Below are positions 25,749-34,823 of a DNA stretch of 64,000 nucleotides, piece after piece (the stretch's first letter is position 1; every line of letters starts with the position of its first letter). The DNA lies in assembly GCF_013393185.1 (NCBI RefSeq), contig NZ_QJQX01000073.1:1-64000 (forward strand), in the 5' to 3' direction. The stretch comes from Sphingobium lactosutens (GTDB lineage: Bacteria > Pseudomonadota > Alphaproteobacteria > Sphingomonadales > Sphingomonadaceae). The notes beneath the pieces are model-generated. The model did no database searches and was not told the DNA's origin. It worked only from the letters and a program-made list of their open reading frames with translations. The position numbers and the translations under genes are program-made.

Positions 25749-27185
25749 TCAGAAGCGAAAACTGATCCAGCTCCCCAGAAAGGCCGAATTGGCATAGCCC
25801 GCGCGCCGCAGCACCGTATCCGCCCGCAGATATTCCGCCCGCGTCGTCAGCGTCAGCCGCGGCGCGATGCTGTAGATCAGCTGGGCGCGGAGCAACTGGG
25901 CGACGGCCTTGCCAGCGACCTTCTCCGTCCCGACATAGGGTGTGTAGTTGGCGCGGTAGACGGCGTCTTTCTCATCGTCGCGCCAGGTAAATTGATATTC
26001 CAGCGATGCGCGCAGCTTGTCGGTCGGGTTGAAACTGATGTTGGGCGCCACCGCGATCATGTTAGTCGCGGTCAGGAACAGGCCGTAGCTGAAATAAATA
26101 TTGTTGCCATAGGGCGCATAGGCATTGCGCAGCGTGCCCTTGTCATAGCCGCCGCCCCCGCTGCCATAGTCGACATGCACGCCGATGCGCGGCGCGGCTT
26201 TGTCCTCGCCCAGCCGCCAGTTCTGCGCGAAAAAGGCCTGCCATGCCCGGATCGGCCGGTCCTCGAACTCGCCATATTGGTGGACCAGCGTCCAGTCGAG
26301 GTTGAGCCGTCCCACATCGCCCCACAACCGTGCGCCAGCATAATAGCGCACCGCCGGCGCCACGACGCCGCCCCAGGTGCCGACCCGGTTGCGCCGCCGC
26401 CAGAAGAAGGGGTCGAAGAACAGTTTCGATCCGCCCAGCCAATGGTTCGGCACGACAAAGCCCGCCGAAACGCCGCTGAACCGCCGATTTTTGTCCGGCA
26501 CATCATCGCCCAGCCCGCCATTGCCGAGGTCGGTGGTTTCGAAATCGAACAGCGTCGCGCGCATCGTCGGCGTCCGCGCCCAGACGCGCGTGCCGTTCAG
26601 TACGAAGCGGATGGTGTTGTTGTCGCGCTGCGAGATCAGCAGATTGGGACCGTCGGTGAACTCCTGACGCCCATAACGCACGCCCAGATCGACATTGGCG
26701 ATCCGTCCCTTCGCCTCGGCAAAATATTGCTGACGCACGAAGCTGTTTTTGAACGTGCCCGATGGCGTGCCAATATTCTTACCGTCGATCTGGCCATGGG
26801 CGACCTCGCCATAAAAGCGCAGATGCTCCCCGATATGCAGGTCGGCGCCGGCGACGAGACGGACGATATCCTGCCGTTGCTCCGGCCCCTCGATCAGTTG
26901 CGGATTGCTGGTCAGGTTCATGCGCAACCGCGCTTCGCCGCTCAGCGTCAGATAGATGTCCCCGTCGTCATCGAGCGGCAGATATTTGAGCCGGTCGAGC
27001 AGATCGTCGCGCCTGGCGGGATCGCGGTAGACGCGCCAGTCTTCGGCCCAGCGCGACAGATTATAGCCGTTGACGGTGGCGCCGTCGCCTTGCGCTGCGG
27101 CGGGGTAGATTGCGGGCGGGGTTTCCGCCAGAGCGGGGGTAGCGCAGGCGAGCGCCACCAGGCCCAGGAACGGGCGAGCCATCAT
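25749..27185 (-). CDS. AlgE-like (alginate-export family) outer-membrane porin
   Basis: This 478-residue protein starts at 27185 after GGAGAGG, with a signal peptide ending at ALAETP. RWAEDWRVYRDPARRDDLLDRLKYLPL followed by LTLSGEARLRMN (segments quoted separately) matches the N-terminal part of alginate-export-family barrels. Alternating strands run to the terminal phenylalanine (SWISFRF), which fits Bam-dependent insertion. It lies between dctA and GH28 on the same strand, so passage of acidic sugars such as oligogalacturonate is a reasonable inference. Direction of transport and ligand are not shown. Confidence 0.8.
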   Translation of the reverse strand: MMARPFLGLVALACATPALAETPPAIYPAAAQGDGATVNGYNLSRWAEDWRVYRDPARRDDLLDRLKYLPLDDDGDIYLTLSGEARLRMNLTSNPQLIEGPEQRQDIVRLVAGADLHIGEHLRFYGEVAHGQIDGKNIGTPSGTFKNSFVRQQYFAEAKGRIANVDLGVRYGRQEFTDGPNLLISQRDNNTIRFVLNGTRVWARTPTMRATLFDFETTDLGNGGLGDDVPDKNRRFSGVSAGFVVPNHWLGGSKLFFDPFFWRRRNRVGTWGGVVAPAVRYYAGARLWGDVGRLNLDWTLVHQYGEFEDRPIRAWQAFFAQNWRLGEDKAAPRIGVHVDYGSGGGGYDKGTLRNAYAPYGNNIYFSYGLFLTATNMIAVAPNISFNPTDKLRASLEYQFTWRDDEKDAVYRANYTPYVGTEKVAGKAVAQLLRAQLIYSIAPRLTLTTRAEYLRADTVLRRAGYANSAFLGSWISFRF

Positions 27186-27203
27186 GTCATCCTCTCCAAT
27201 ATG

Positions 27204-27233
27204 GAGGCGCTGCCCTCTCCGGGGGCGCCTTCC
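27204..27233 (-). terminator. Possible terminator between dctA and the porin gene
   Basis: AGGCGC and GCGCCT arms enclose a GC-rich segment with an inner CCC/GGG pairing, downstream of the dctA stop. There is no strong T run. It may reduce read-through into the porin gene. Confidence 0.35.
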
Positions 27234-27265
27234 TTCTATATCTCAGTTCGTGATCTTAGTTTATG

Positions 27266-28606
27266 TCAGGCCGCCGCCAGTTCGCGCACGTCCTGCGTCG
27301 TCACCGGCGCGGACAGGCGACCGGACAAAGCGTCGTCCAGCTTCTGGCGATCCAGCGCCCCTTCCCACCGCGCGACGACGATGGTCGCCACGGCATTGCC
27401 GATGAAGTTGGTGAGGCTGCGGCATTCGCTCATGAAGCGGTCGACGCCCAGGATCAGCGCCATGCCCGCGACCGGGACCGTCGGCACGATCGACAAGGTC
27501 GCCGCCAGCGTGATGAAGCCAGCGCCGGTGACGCCAGCCGCCCCCTTGGACGACAGCATCGCCACGCCCAGCAGCAGGATTTCCTGCCACAGCGTCAGTT
27601 CAACGCCCGTCGCCTGCGCAATGAACAGCGCCGCAAGCGTCATATAGATATTGGTGCCGTCTAGGTTGAAGCTATAGCCGGTCGGCACGACCAGCCCGAC
27701 CACGGACTTTTCGCAGCCGGCGCGCTCCATCTTCTCGATCAGGTTGGGCAGAGCGGCTTCCGACGAGGAGGTGCCCAGCACCAGCAGCAGTTCCGCCTTC
27801 AGATAGCGCAGCAACTTGAAGATCGAAAAGCCGGTCAATCGGGCAACCGTGCCCAGTATGACGATCACGAACAGCGCCGAAGTCAGATAGAAGGTCGCGA
27901 CCAGCGCGCCCAGGCTGGCGAGGCTGCCGATACCATATTTGCCAATGGTGAAGGCGATCGCGCCGAAGGCGCCGATCGGGGCCGCGCGCATCAGGATCGA
28001 CACCAGTTTGAAGACGATCAGGCTCAGCCGCTCCAGAAAGCGCACGACCGGCTCGGCCGGCTCGCCGACCAGACTGATGGCGATGCCGAACAGGATGGCG
28101 ATCAGCAGGATCTGAAGGATATTGCCGCCGGTAAAGGCCCCCACCAGCGTCGAGGGGATGACGTCCAGCAGGAAGCCGGTCAGCGTGCTGTCATGCGCCT
28201 TGGCGGCATAGTCGGCAACCGCCGTGCCATCGAGCGTCGCCGGGTCGATGTTCATCCCCGCGCCGGGCTGCACGACATTGGCGACGATCAGGCCGACGAC
28301 CAGCGCCAGCGTGGAAAAGGTCAGGAAATAGGCGAAGGCCTTGCCCGCGACACGGCCGACCGACCCCAATTCCTTCATGCCTGCGATGCCGGTGACGATG
28401 GTCAGGAAGATGACCGGCGCGATGATCATCTTCACCAGCTTGATGAAGGCGTCGCCGAGCGGTTTCAGCGCCTCGCCATAGGTCGGCCAGAAATGACCGA
28501 GCAGCGCGCCCGCCATGATCGCGACCAGCACCTGCACGTAAAGCTGCGAGGCTATGCCGCGCTTCTTCGGCGGCGCAGCGGCGGTCGGAAAATTCTGAGT
28601 GATCAT
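27266..28606 (-). CDS. dctA: C4-dicarboxylate:cation symporter DctA
   Basis: This 446-residue DAACS-family transporter has the early LYVQVLVAIMAGALLGHFWP helix, the FIKLVKMIIAPVIFLTIVTGI block, the serine-rich GTSSSEAALPNL re-entrant hairpin, SFNLDGTNIYMT, and GAAGVTGAGFI, all typical of DctA. It imports succinate, fumarate and malate across the inner membrane. It is divergent from dctB-dctD over a 207-base AT-rich gap, which fits control by that two-component system. I found no convincing -24/-12 sigma-54 promoter upstream, which agrees with the unusual DctD. Confidence 0.92.
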   Translation of the reverse strand: MITQNFPTAAAPPKKRGIASQLYVQVLVAIMAGALLGHFWPTYGEALKPLGDAFIKLVKMIIAPVIFLTIVTGIAGMKELGSVGRVAGKAFAYFLTFSTLALVVGLIVANVVQPGAGMNIDPATLDGTAVADYAAKAHDSTLTGFLLDVIPSTLVGAFTGGNILQILLIAILFGIAISLVGEPAEPVVRFLERLSLIVFKLVSILMRAAPIGAFGAIAFTIGKYGIGSLASLGALVATFYLTSALFVIVILGTVARLTGFSIFKLLRYLKAELLLVLGTSSSEAALPNLIEKMERAGCEKSVVGLVVPTGYSFNLDGTNIYMTLAALFIAQATGVELTLWQEILLLGVAMLSSKGAAGVTGAGFITLAATLSIVPTVPVAGMALILGVDRFMSECRSLTNFIGNAVATIVVARWEGALDRQKLDDALSGRLSAPVTTQDVRELAAA

Positions 28607-28790
28607 TGCAGGCGCTCCATCTCCACGGCCGCAGGCTATGATTGCGAACGGCCATATTCAGCTTCGCGCGGCGCTGCTGATCGGGCAAGAATTTCGATAA
28701 ATCATTTATATTACTGATATTATTAGATAATATCTCACGTCCGGTGATATTTTTGTGGAAACCGTGTCGATTTCGGCATCACGGCAAAGC

Positions 28791-28816
28791 CATTTGTGTG
28801 ATAATCCACACAAATG
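28791..28816. promoter_or_regulatory. Perfect dyad covering the dctB start codon
   Basis: CATTTGTGTG (28791-28800) and CACACAAATG (28807-28816) form a perfect 10-bp inverted repeat around ATAATC. The last three bases are the dctB initiator ATG, and no Shine-Dalgarno sequence is present. It could be a DctD operator in the dctA/dctB divergent region, or an RNA hairpin hiding the start codon. Confidence 0.65.
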
Positions 28817-30565
28817 CTGTCTACCCGAGTCTTCCGGCTATGGCCCATATTGCTCATTGCCACGCTCGCGGCGGCCTGCTGGTTGTTTGCCGATCGCTAC
28901 GGCCATAATGCGCGCAGTCAGTTTCTGGCGGACCAGCGCAGCGACGCCGCCATGCAGTCCCGGTCGATGCTGCGCCTGCTGGAATCGGAATTACAGAAAT
29001 TCCGCCTGCTTCCGGCCGTACTCGGCGAATATTCGGATGTGCGCGCTGCGCTCCAGTCGGGCCATGCCGGGGCAGCGCTCAACGATAAGCTCGCGTCGCT
29101 CGCCGACAAGACCGGTGCGGCCGCCATTTATGTCCTGAATGCGCGCGGCCTGTCGGTCGCCGCGTCCAATGCCGACCAGCCGAACAGCTTCGTCGGACAG
29201 GATTACAGTTTCCGTCCCTATTATCAGTTGGGATGGCGCAAGGGCGGCGGCGAATATTTCGCCCTCGGCACCGTCAGCCACCGCCCAGGCCTCTATCTGT
29301 CGCGCCGGGTCGAAGGACCGAAAGGACCGATCGGGGTCATCGTCGTCAAGGTCGAATTCGATGCGATCGAGCGCGCCTGGGCCGATCGACGCGCCTGGAC
29401 CTTCATCGCCGACCAGAATGGCATATTGTTGCTGAGCAGCGATCCCGCCCGCCGCTTCCATGCGCTGCACCCCGTGTCGCCGCACCTGCGCGCTCGCATC
29501 CAGCGCGCGCTTCAGTTCGGCAGCGCACCGTTGACCCCATTGGGCATGACGATCGCACAGGACGGCCAGACGCGCCTGCGCGACGGCAGCGAGGCGATGA
29601 CCGCCATCCTGCCCGTGCCGGTTGCCGGATGGCGCCTCTATCATGTCGTGCCGATCGATGCCGGCCTGGCTGCGGCCGGTCGCCAGACCCGGATCGCGAC
29701 GCTGCTGTTCGCGGCGCTTCTTCTGCTGCTGATCGGCGCCGGCATGTGGCTTGCGGCGCGGCGTCGCCGGACCACACGCGACCGCGCCAGGCTGGAACGG
29801 GAAGTCGCGGTGCGGACCGAGGCGCTGGCGCATGAAATGGAGGCGCGGACGCTGGCCGACCGCCGCTATCGGCAGGCGCGCGAGGAACTGGCGCATGCCA
29901 ACCGGCTCGGAACCCTTGGCACCATCTCTGCCGGCGTGGCGCATGAAATCAACCAGCCGGTGGCGACGATCCGCACTTTCGCCGAGAATGCGGCCCTGTT
30001 CCTCGACCGGGATCGCCCGGACAAGGCGGGCGCGAACCTGCATGAAATCGTCGCCATGACCGACCGGATCGGCAGCATCACCGCGCAGCTTCGCCGCTAT
30101 GCCCGGCGCGGTGTCGGGGAAATCGGGCCGGTATCGCTCGCCGATGCGATGGATGGCGTGCGACTGCTGGTTGCGGACAGGTTCCGCAGCGCAGGCGTGC
30201 GGCTGACCCTGCCCCAGCCCGATCCGAAGCTGCAAGTTCGCGCCGGTCGCATCCGCCTGGAGCAGGTGCTGGTAAACCTTCTCAACAATGCGCTAGAAGC
30301 AGTTGTTGAACAAGAAAATTCCTGGGTCGAGGTCGTGCTGAACGACAAAAGCGAGCAATTGTTGCTGGACGTGCGCGACAGCGGGCCGGGCATAGCCGAA
30401 GCCCTGCGCGACGATCTTTTCATGCCCTTCGCCACCTCCAAGCCGGGCGGGCTGGGCCTTGGCCTGCATATCGCGCGCGACATCATGGTTGAGTTTGGCG
30501 GCGCGCTCGACCTGATCCCCGACGATCCGCACACCTTGTTCCGCATGACATTGGTAAAGGCATGA
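28814..30565 (+). CDS. dctB: C4-dicarboxylate sensor histidine kinase DctB
   Basis: This 583-residue membrane kinase has a first helix at about residues 8-26, a large periplasmic PAS/Cache sensor region (about 30-285), a second helix (294-315), a coiled linker, and a HisKA domain with His377 in AGVAHEINQP. N, G1 and G2 boxes follow (VNLLNNALEA, DSGPGIAE, GLGLGLHIARD). The RPYYQ and YLSRR segments in the sensor are typical of DctB dicarboxylate sensors. The start lacks a Shine-Dalgarno and lies inside a perfect dyad. It overlaps dctD by four bases and is divergent from dctA. Confidence 0.92.
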   Translation: MLSTRVFRLWPILLIATLAAACWLFADRYGHNARSQFLADQRSDAAMQSRSMLRLLESELQKFRLLPAVLGEYSDVRAALQSGHAGAALNDKLASLADKTGAAAIYVLNARGLSVAASNADQPNSFVGQDYSFRPYYQLGWRKGGGEYFALGTVSHRPGLYLSRRVEGPKGPIGVIVVKVEFDAIERAWADRRAWTFIADQNGILLLSSDPARRFHALHPVSPHLRARIQRALQFGSAPLTPLGMTIAQDGQTRLRDGSEAMTAILPVPVAGWRLYHVVPIDAGLAAAGRQTRIATLLFAALLLLLIGAGMWLAARRRRTTRDRARLEREVAVRTEALAHEMEARTLADRRYRQAREELAHANRLGTLGTISAGVAHEINQPVATIRTFAENAALFLDRDRPDKAGANLHEIVAMTDRIGSITAQLRRYARRGVGEIGPVSLADAMDGVRLLVADRFRSAGVRLTLPQPDPKLQVRAGRIRLEQVLVNLLNNALEAVVEQENSWVEVVLNDKSEQLLLDVRDSGPGIAEALRDDLFMPFATSKPGGLGLGLHIARDIMVEFGGALDLIPDDPHTLFRMTLVKA

Positions 30566-31884
30566 CCGACACCCCTTCCCTGCTGTTGATCGACGACGAT
30601 GACGCGCTGCGCACGGCACTGGCGCAATCCTTCGAACTGGCGGACCTGCCGATCCACTGTTTCGCCGACGCGGCCGAGGCGCTGGCACGGCTGGATGCCG
30701 GGTTCGACGGCGCGATCATCTCGGACATCCGCATGCCGCGCATGGACGGGCTGGAACTGTTCCGCCGCATCGCCGCGATCGATCACCAGATCCCCGTCAT
30801 CCTGATGACCGGCCATGGTGACGTGTCCATGGCGGTGTCGGCATTGAAGCAGGGCGCCTTCGACTTCATCGCCAAGCCCTTCGCCACCGATCATCTGATC
30901 GCCGCCGCCCGCCGCGCGCTGGAGATGCGGCAACTGGTGCTCGACAACCGCCGCCTGCGCGCGGCGGCGGACGAAAGCGCGGCGGGCGAGCCGCTGATCG
31001 GCGAAAGTCCCGCTATGGTCCGCCTGCGCGAGAATATGCGCCAGATCGCCGAAGCCGATGTCGACGTGCTGATCGAGGGCGAGACAGGAACGGGCAAGGA
31101 ACTGGTGGCGACGTTGCTGCATCGCTGGAGCCGGCGGCGGGGGCGTCCTTTCGTCGCGATCAACTGCGCCGCGCTGCCGGACACGATCGCGGAGGCCGAC
31201 CTGTTCGGTCAGGAGGGGCGCACGCAACTCACCCAGTCGGGCCGCATCGCCCGCGCCCATCGCGGCACATTGTTCCTCGACGAGATCGAAAGCAGCCCGG
31301 CGCGGCTCCAGGGATCGCTGCTGCGCGTGCTGGAGGAGCGGGAAATCCATCCCGTCGGCGCGGAGCAGCCGCAACCGCTCGACATGCGCGTGATCGCCGC
31401 GACCAAGCCGGGGATCGAGACGAGCGTCGCCGAAGGCCGCTTCCGCGCCGACCTGCTCTACCGCCTCGACATGGTGCGGCTGCGCATCCCGCCGCTGCGC
31501 GACCGGCGGGAGGATGTGCCGTTGCTGTTCGGCTATCTGCTGCATCAGGCGGCCGAACAGATGGGGCGTGACGTGCCGCAGGTCGGGGCAGACGTCCGCG
31601 CATGGCTGACCGAGCATGACTGGCCGGGCAATGTGCGGGAACTGGCCAATTACGCCAAGCGCATCCTGCTGGGCATGCAGATGGATGGCGGCGCGGCGGA
31701 GGACCGGATGCCGCTCAGCCAGCGAGTCGAACGCTATGAGGCGGCCGTCATCCGCAAGGTGCTGGAACGGGTTCAGGGCGATGCGCGATCGGCCATGGCG
31801 GACCTGCACCTGCCGCGAAAGACCTTCTACGACAAGCTCAACCGCCACGGGATAGAGATTGACGATTATCGACGGCGGGACTGA
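30562..31884 (+). CDS. dctD: DctD-like response regulator lacking the sigma-54 contact loop
   Basis: This 440-residue regulator has a receiver with Asp55 (SDIRMPRMDG) and Lys105 (IAKPF), a central AAA+ domain with Walker A GETGTGKE (173-180) and Walker B FLDEIE (238-243), arginine-finger-like segments, and a C-terminal Fis helix-turn-helix (ARSAMADLHLPRKTFYDKL). The region that should contain GAFTGA reads QEGRTQLTQSGRI (217-229), about four residues short and without the motif. As in TyrR-type proteins, it may act with sigma-70 or only repress. It is translationally coupled to dctB, so regulation of dctA is expected. Confidence 0.88.
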   Translation: MTDTPSLLLIDDDDALRTALAQSFELADLPIHCFADAAEALARLDAGFDGAIISDIRMPRMDGLELFRRIAAIDHQIPVILMTGHGDVSMAVSALKQGAFDFIAKPFATDHLIAAARRALEMRQLVLDNRRLRAAADESAAGEPLIGESPAMVRLRENMRQIAEADVDVLIEGETGTGKELVATLLHRWSRRRGRPFVAINCAALPDTIAEADLFGQEGRTQLTQSGRIARAHRGTLFLDEIESSPARLQGSLLRVLEEREIHPVGAEQPQPLDMRVIAATKPGIETSVAEGRFRADLLYRLDMVRLRIPPLRDRREDVPLLFGYLLHQAAEQMGRDVPQVGADVRAWLTEHDWPGNVRELANYAKRILLGMQMDGGAAEDRMPLSQRVERYEAAVIRKVLERVQGDARSAMADLHLPRKTFYDKLNRHGIEIDDYRRRD

Positions 31885-31941
31885 CGACCGGCGCATTGAC
31901 GCGCCATCCGCGCGCGGTTAGAGGCGCGTCCAGCATCAAGA

Positions 31942-32043
31942 GTCGGGTCGACGCCCGACACCAACCTGCTCCCGAGCAAGGTGGTGCCCCGTTCCGACGG
32001 GGGATGTGGCCGGACCGGCAACAAACGGGACAACAAGCCACAT
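31942..32043 (+). ncRNA. Candidate structured 5' leader of the threonine aldolase gene
   Basis: Four consecutive stems fill this stretch: GTCGGG/CCCGAC (31942-31959); CACCAACCTGCT/AGCAAGGTGGTG (31959-31986, one A-A mismatch); CCCCGT/ACGGGG with loop TCCG (31987-32002); and ATGTGGC/GCCACAT (32004-32043). The aldolase start is 39 bases further on. I cannot match it to a known riboswitch class, so this is a candidate only. Confidence 0.4.
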
Positions 32044-32081
32044 ATATGCGTCGGCCCGCCTCGATCGAGGAAGGACAAGAC

Positions 32082-33137
32082 GTGACGAACAAGACGCAAC
32101 AATTCGCCAGCGACAATTATGCCGGCATCTGCCCCGAGGCATGGGCGGCGATGGCGGAGGCGAACCGGGATTCCGCGCCCGCCTATGGCGAGGACAGCTG
32201 GACGGAACGTGCTTCCAATGCCTTCCGTGCCCTTTTTGGTACCGATTGCGAGGTATTTTTCGCCTTCAACGGCACGGCCGCCAACTCGCTGGCGCTGGCG
32301 GCTCTGTGCCAATCCTATCATAGCGTCATCTGCGCGGCGTCGGCCCATGTCGAGACCGACGAATGCGGCGCGCCGGAATTCTTTTCCAACGGGTCCAAGC
32401 TGCTGGTCGCCGCGAGCGAAGATGGCAAGCTGACGCCCGAGGCCATCCGGTCGCTGGCGACGAGCCGGTCGGACATCCATTTCCCCAAGTCGCGCGTCGT
32501 CACCATCACCCAGCCGACCGAGACGGGACGCGTCTACACCGTCGAGGAAATCCGGGCCATCGCGGCCGTGTGCCGCGACCTCGGCCTCAAGCTGCACATG
32601 GACGGCGCGCGCTTCGCCCATGCCTGCGCCACGCTGGGTTGCGAGCCGGCGGATATCACATGGCGGGCGGGTGTCGACGTGCTGTGCTTTGGCGGCACCA
32701 AGAACGGCATGGCGGTGGGCGAAGCCATTCTCTTCTTCGATCCGGCGCTGGCGCAGGATTTCGACTATCGCTGCAAGCAGGCGGGACAACTTGCCTCCAA
32801 GATGCGGTTCCTGGCGGCGCCATGGGTCGGCATGCTGGAAAGCGGCGCATGGCTGAGGAACGCCGTCCATGCCAATGCAATCGCAACCCTGCTCGCCGAC
32901 CGCATCGGCGATCTTCCGGGCGTCGACATCGTCTTTCCCGTCGAGGCGAACGCGCTGTTCCTGCGCGCGCCCGATCCTCTGCTCCAGGGTCTGCGGGACC
33001 GGGGCTGGCGTTTCTACAGCTTCATCGGCGGGGCTGCGCGCTTCATGTTCGCATGGGACGCAGATCCTGCAATCGTCGAGGCGTTGGCGGCGGACATCAT
33101 CGACCTCGCTCTTGTAGAAACGATGACGGCCGCCTGA
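32082..33137 (+). CDS. ltaE: Low-specificity L-threonine aldolase
   Basis: This 351-residue PLP enzyme cleaves threonine or allo-threonine to glycine and acetaldehyde in the cytoplasm. GTG 32082 is chosen because GAGGAAGGA precedes it and the protein then begins TNKTQQFASDNYAGICPEA, the normal start of the family. The PLP lysine is Lys207 in GGTKNG. Asp in HMDGARFAHA contacts the cofactor. The frame is open further upstream, but that part overlaps the hairpin-rich leader. It is convergent with hutU (five-base gap). A link to histidine catabolism is not obvious beyond one-carbon and glutamate metabolism. Confidence 0.9.
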   Translation: MTNKTQQFASDNYAGICPEAWAAMAEANRDSAPAYGEDSWTERASNAFRALFGTDCEVFFAFNGTAANSLALAALCQSYHSVICAASAHVETDECGAPEFFSNGSKLLVAASEDGKLTPEAIRSLATSRSDIHFPKSRVVTITQPTETGRVYTVEEIRAIAAVCRDLGLKLHMDGARFAHACATLGCEPADITWRAGVDVLCFGGTKNGMAVGEAILFFDPALAQDFDYRCKQAGQLASKMRFLAAPWVGMLESGAWLRNAVHANAIATLLADRIGDLPGVDIVFPVEANALFLRAPDPLLQGLRDRGWRFYSFIGGAARFMFAWDADPAIVEALAADIIDLALVETMTAA

Positions 33138-33142
33138 TCGCC

Positions 33143-34810
33143 TCAGCCCAATATGCCGGGCAGGTCCAGTCCCTTGTCGCGCGCGCAATCGAGCGCTTCG
33201 GCATAGCCCGCATCGGCATGGCGCATCACCCCGGTGGCCGGATCGTTCCAGAGGACACGCTCCAGCCGCCGCGCGGCCGCTTCCGTGCCGTCGGCGACGA
33301 TCACCATGCCGGCATGTTGCGAATAGCCCATGCCGACGCCGCCGCCATGATGGAGCGATACCCAGGTCGCGCCGCTGGCGGTGTTGAGCAGGGCGTTGAG
33401 CAGCGGCCAGTCGGACACGGCGTCCGAGCCGTCCCGCATCGCTTCCGTCTCGCGATTGGGGCTGGCGACCGACCCGCTGTCCAAATGGTCGCGGCCGATG
33501 ACGACCGGCGCCTTGAGTTCGCCCTTCGCCACCATCTCGTTGAAGGCGAGGCCGAGCCGGTGCCGATCCCCCAGCCCGACCCAGCAGATGCGCGCGGGCA
33601 GGCCCTGGAAACGGATCTTCTCCCGCGCCATGTCGAGCCAGCGGTGGAGATGCGCATTGTCGGGCAGCAGTTCCTTCACCTTCGCGTCGGTGCGGTAGAT
33701 ATCCTCCGGATCGCCCGACAGCGCCGCCCAGCGGAAAGGCCCGATACCCCGGCAGAAGAGCGGGCGGATATAGGCCGGCACGAAGCCGGGGAAGTCGAAG
33801 GCGTTGGCGACGCCCTCATCCTTTGCCACCTGTCTGATATTGTTACCATAATCCACGGTAGGCACGCCGGCCGCCTGGAAATCCAGCATGGCGCGGACAT
33901 GGATCGCCATCGATGCCTTAGCCGCTTTCGCCACGGCCTCCGGCTCGCGCTCGCGCCGTTCGATCCACTCGGCGACGGTCCAGCCGGCGGGCAGATAGCC
34001 GTTGACCGGATCATGCGCCGACGTCTGGTCGGTCAACAGGTCAGGGCGGATACCGCGCCGATGAAGTTCGGGCAGGATTTCGGCGGCATTGCCGAGCAGG
34101 CCGACCGAAACCGGTGTCCTCGCGGCAACACTCTCCTGGATGATCGCCATCGCTTCCTCGATGGTGTCGGCGGCGCGGTCCAGATAGCCGGTGCGCAGGC
34201 GCATCTCGATCCGGCTGCGCTGGCATTCGATCGCCAGACAGGAGGCCCCGGCCATCACGGCCGCCAGCGGCTGCGCACCGCCCATGCCGCCCAGCCCCGC
34301 CGTCAGCAGCCAGCGCCCCGACAGGTCGCCGCCATAATGCTGGCGCCCCATTTCGACGAACGTCTCATAGGTGCCCTGCACGATGCCCTGCGTGCCGATA
34401 TAGATCCAGCTGCCAGCGGTCATCTGCCCGTACATGGCCAGACCGCGCTTATCGAGTTCGTTGAAATGCGCCCAGTCCGCCCATTTGGGGACGAGATTGC
34501 TGTTCGCGATCAGCACGCGCGGGGCATCGGCATGGGTCCGGAAAATACCGACCGGCTTGCCCGACTGGACGAGAAGCGTCTGGTCATCCTCCAGCCGTCG
34601 CAGCGCGTCCACGATCCGGTCATAGCTTTCCCAGTCGCGCGCGGCGCGGCCGATGCCGCCATAGACGACCAGTTCCTCCGGACGTTCGGCAACGTCAGGA
34701 TGGAGATTGTTCATCAGCATCCGCAGCGGCGCTTCGGTAAGCCAGCTTTTCGCCGAAAGAGCGGTGCCTGTGGCAGGCTTGATGATACGGCTGTTGTCGA
34801 GGCGAGTCAT
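33143..34810 (-). CDS. hutU: Urocanate hydratase
   Basis: This 555-residue enzyme converts urocanate to 4-imidazolone-5-propanoate using tightly bound NAD+. Recognisable segments are ANSNLVPKWADW, the GLGGMGGAQPLA nucleotide-binding motif, DQTSAHDPVNGYLP, and FCRGIGPFRWAALSGDPEDI with the active-site cysteine. Length is normal for the family. It is the last gene of hutI-hutH-hutG-hutU, 13 bases behind hutG, and GGAGAC precedes its start. The product feeds HutI. Confidence 0.96.
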   Translation of the reverse strand: MTRLDNSRIIKPATGTALSAKSWLTEAPLRMLMNNLHPDVAERPEELVVYGGIGRAARDWESYDRIVDALRRLEDDQTLLVQSGKPVGIFRTHADAPRVLIANSNLVPKWADWAHFNELDKRGLAMYGQMTAGSWIYIGTQGIVQGTYETFVEMGRQHYGGDLSGRWLLTAGLGGMGGAQPLAAVMAGASCLAIECQRSRIEMRLRTGYLDRAADTIEEAMAIIQESVAARTPVSVGLLGNAAEILPELHRRGIRPDLLTDQTSAHDPVNGYLPAGWTVAEWIERREREPEAVAKAAKASMAIHVRAMLDFQAAGVPTVDYGNNIRQVAKDEGVANAFDFPGFVPAYIRPLFCRGIGPFRWAALSGDPEDIYRTDAKVKELLPDNAHLHRWLDMAREKIRFQGLPARICWVGLGDRHRLGLAFNEMVAKGELKAPVVIGRDHLDSGSVASPNRETEAMRDGSDAVSDWPLLNALLNTASGATWVSLHHGGGVGMGYSQHAGMVIVADGTEAAARRLERVLWNDPATGVMRHADAGYAEALDCARDKGLDLPGILG

Positions 34811-34823
34811 GAATGTCTCCTGC

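Noticed and set aside
28607..28813. Possible sigma-54 (-24/-12) promoter before dctA
   Set aside because: No GG-N10-GC arrangement with the right flanks was found on the minus strand.
31979..31989. AAGGTGGTGCC resembling the T-box antiterminator sequence
   Set aside because: The rest of a T-box (specifier loop, T-box bulge, terminator) is missing and T-boxes are not expected in alphaproteobacteria.
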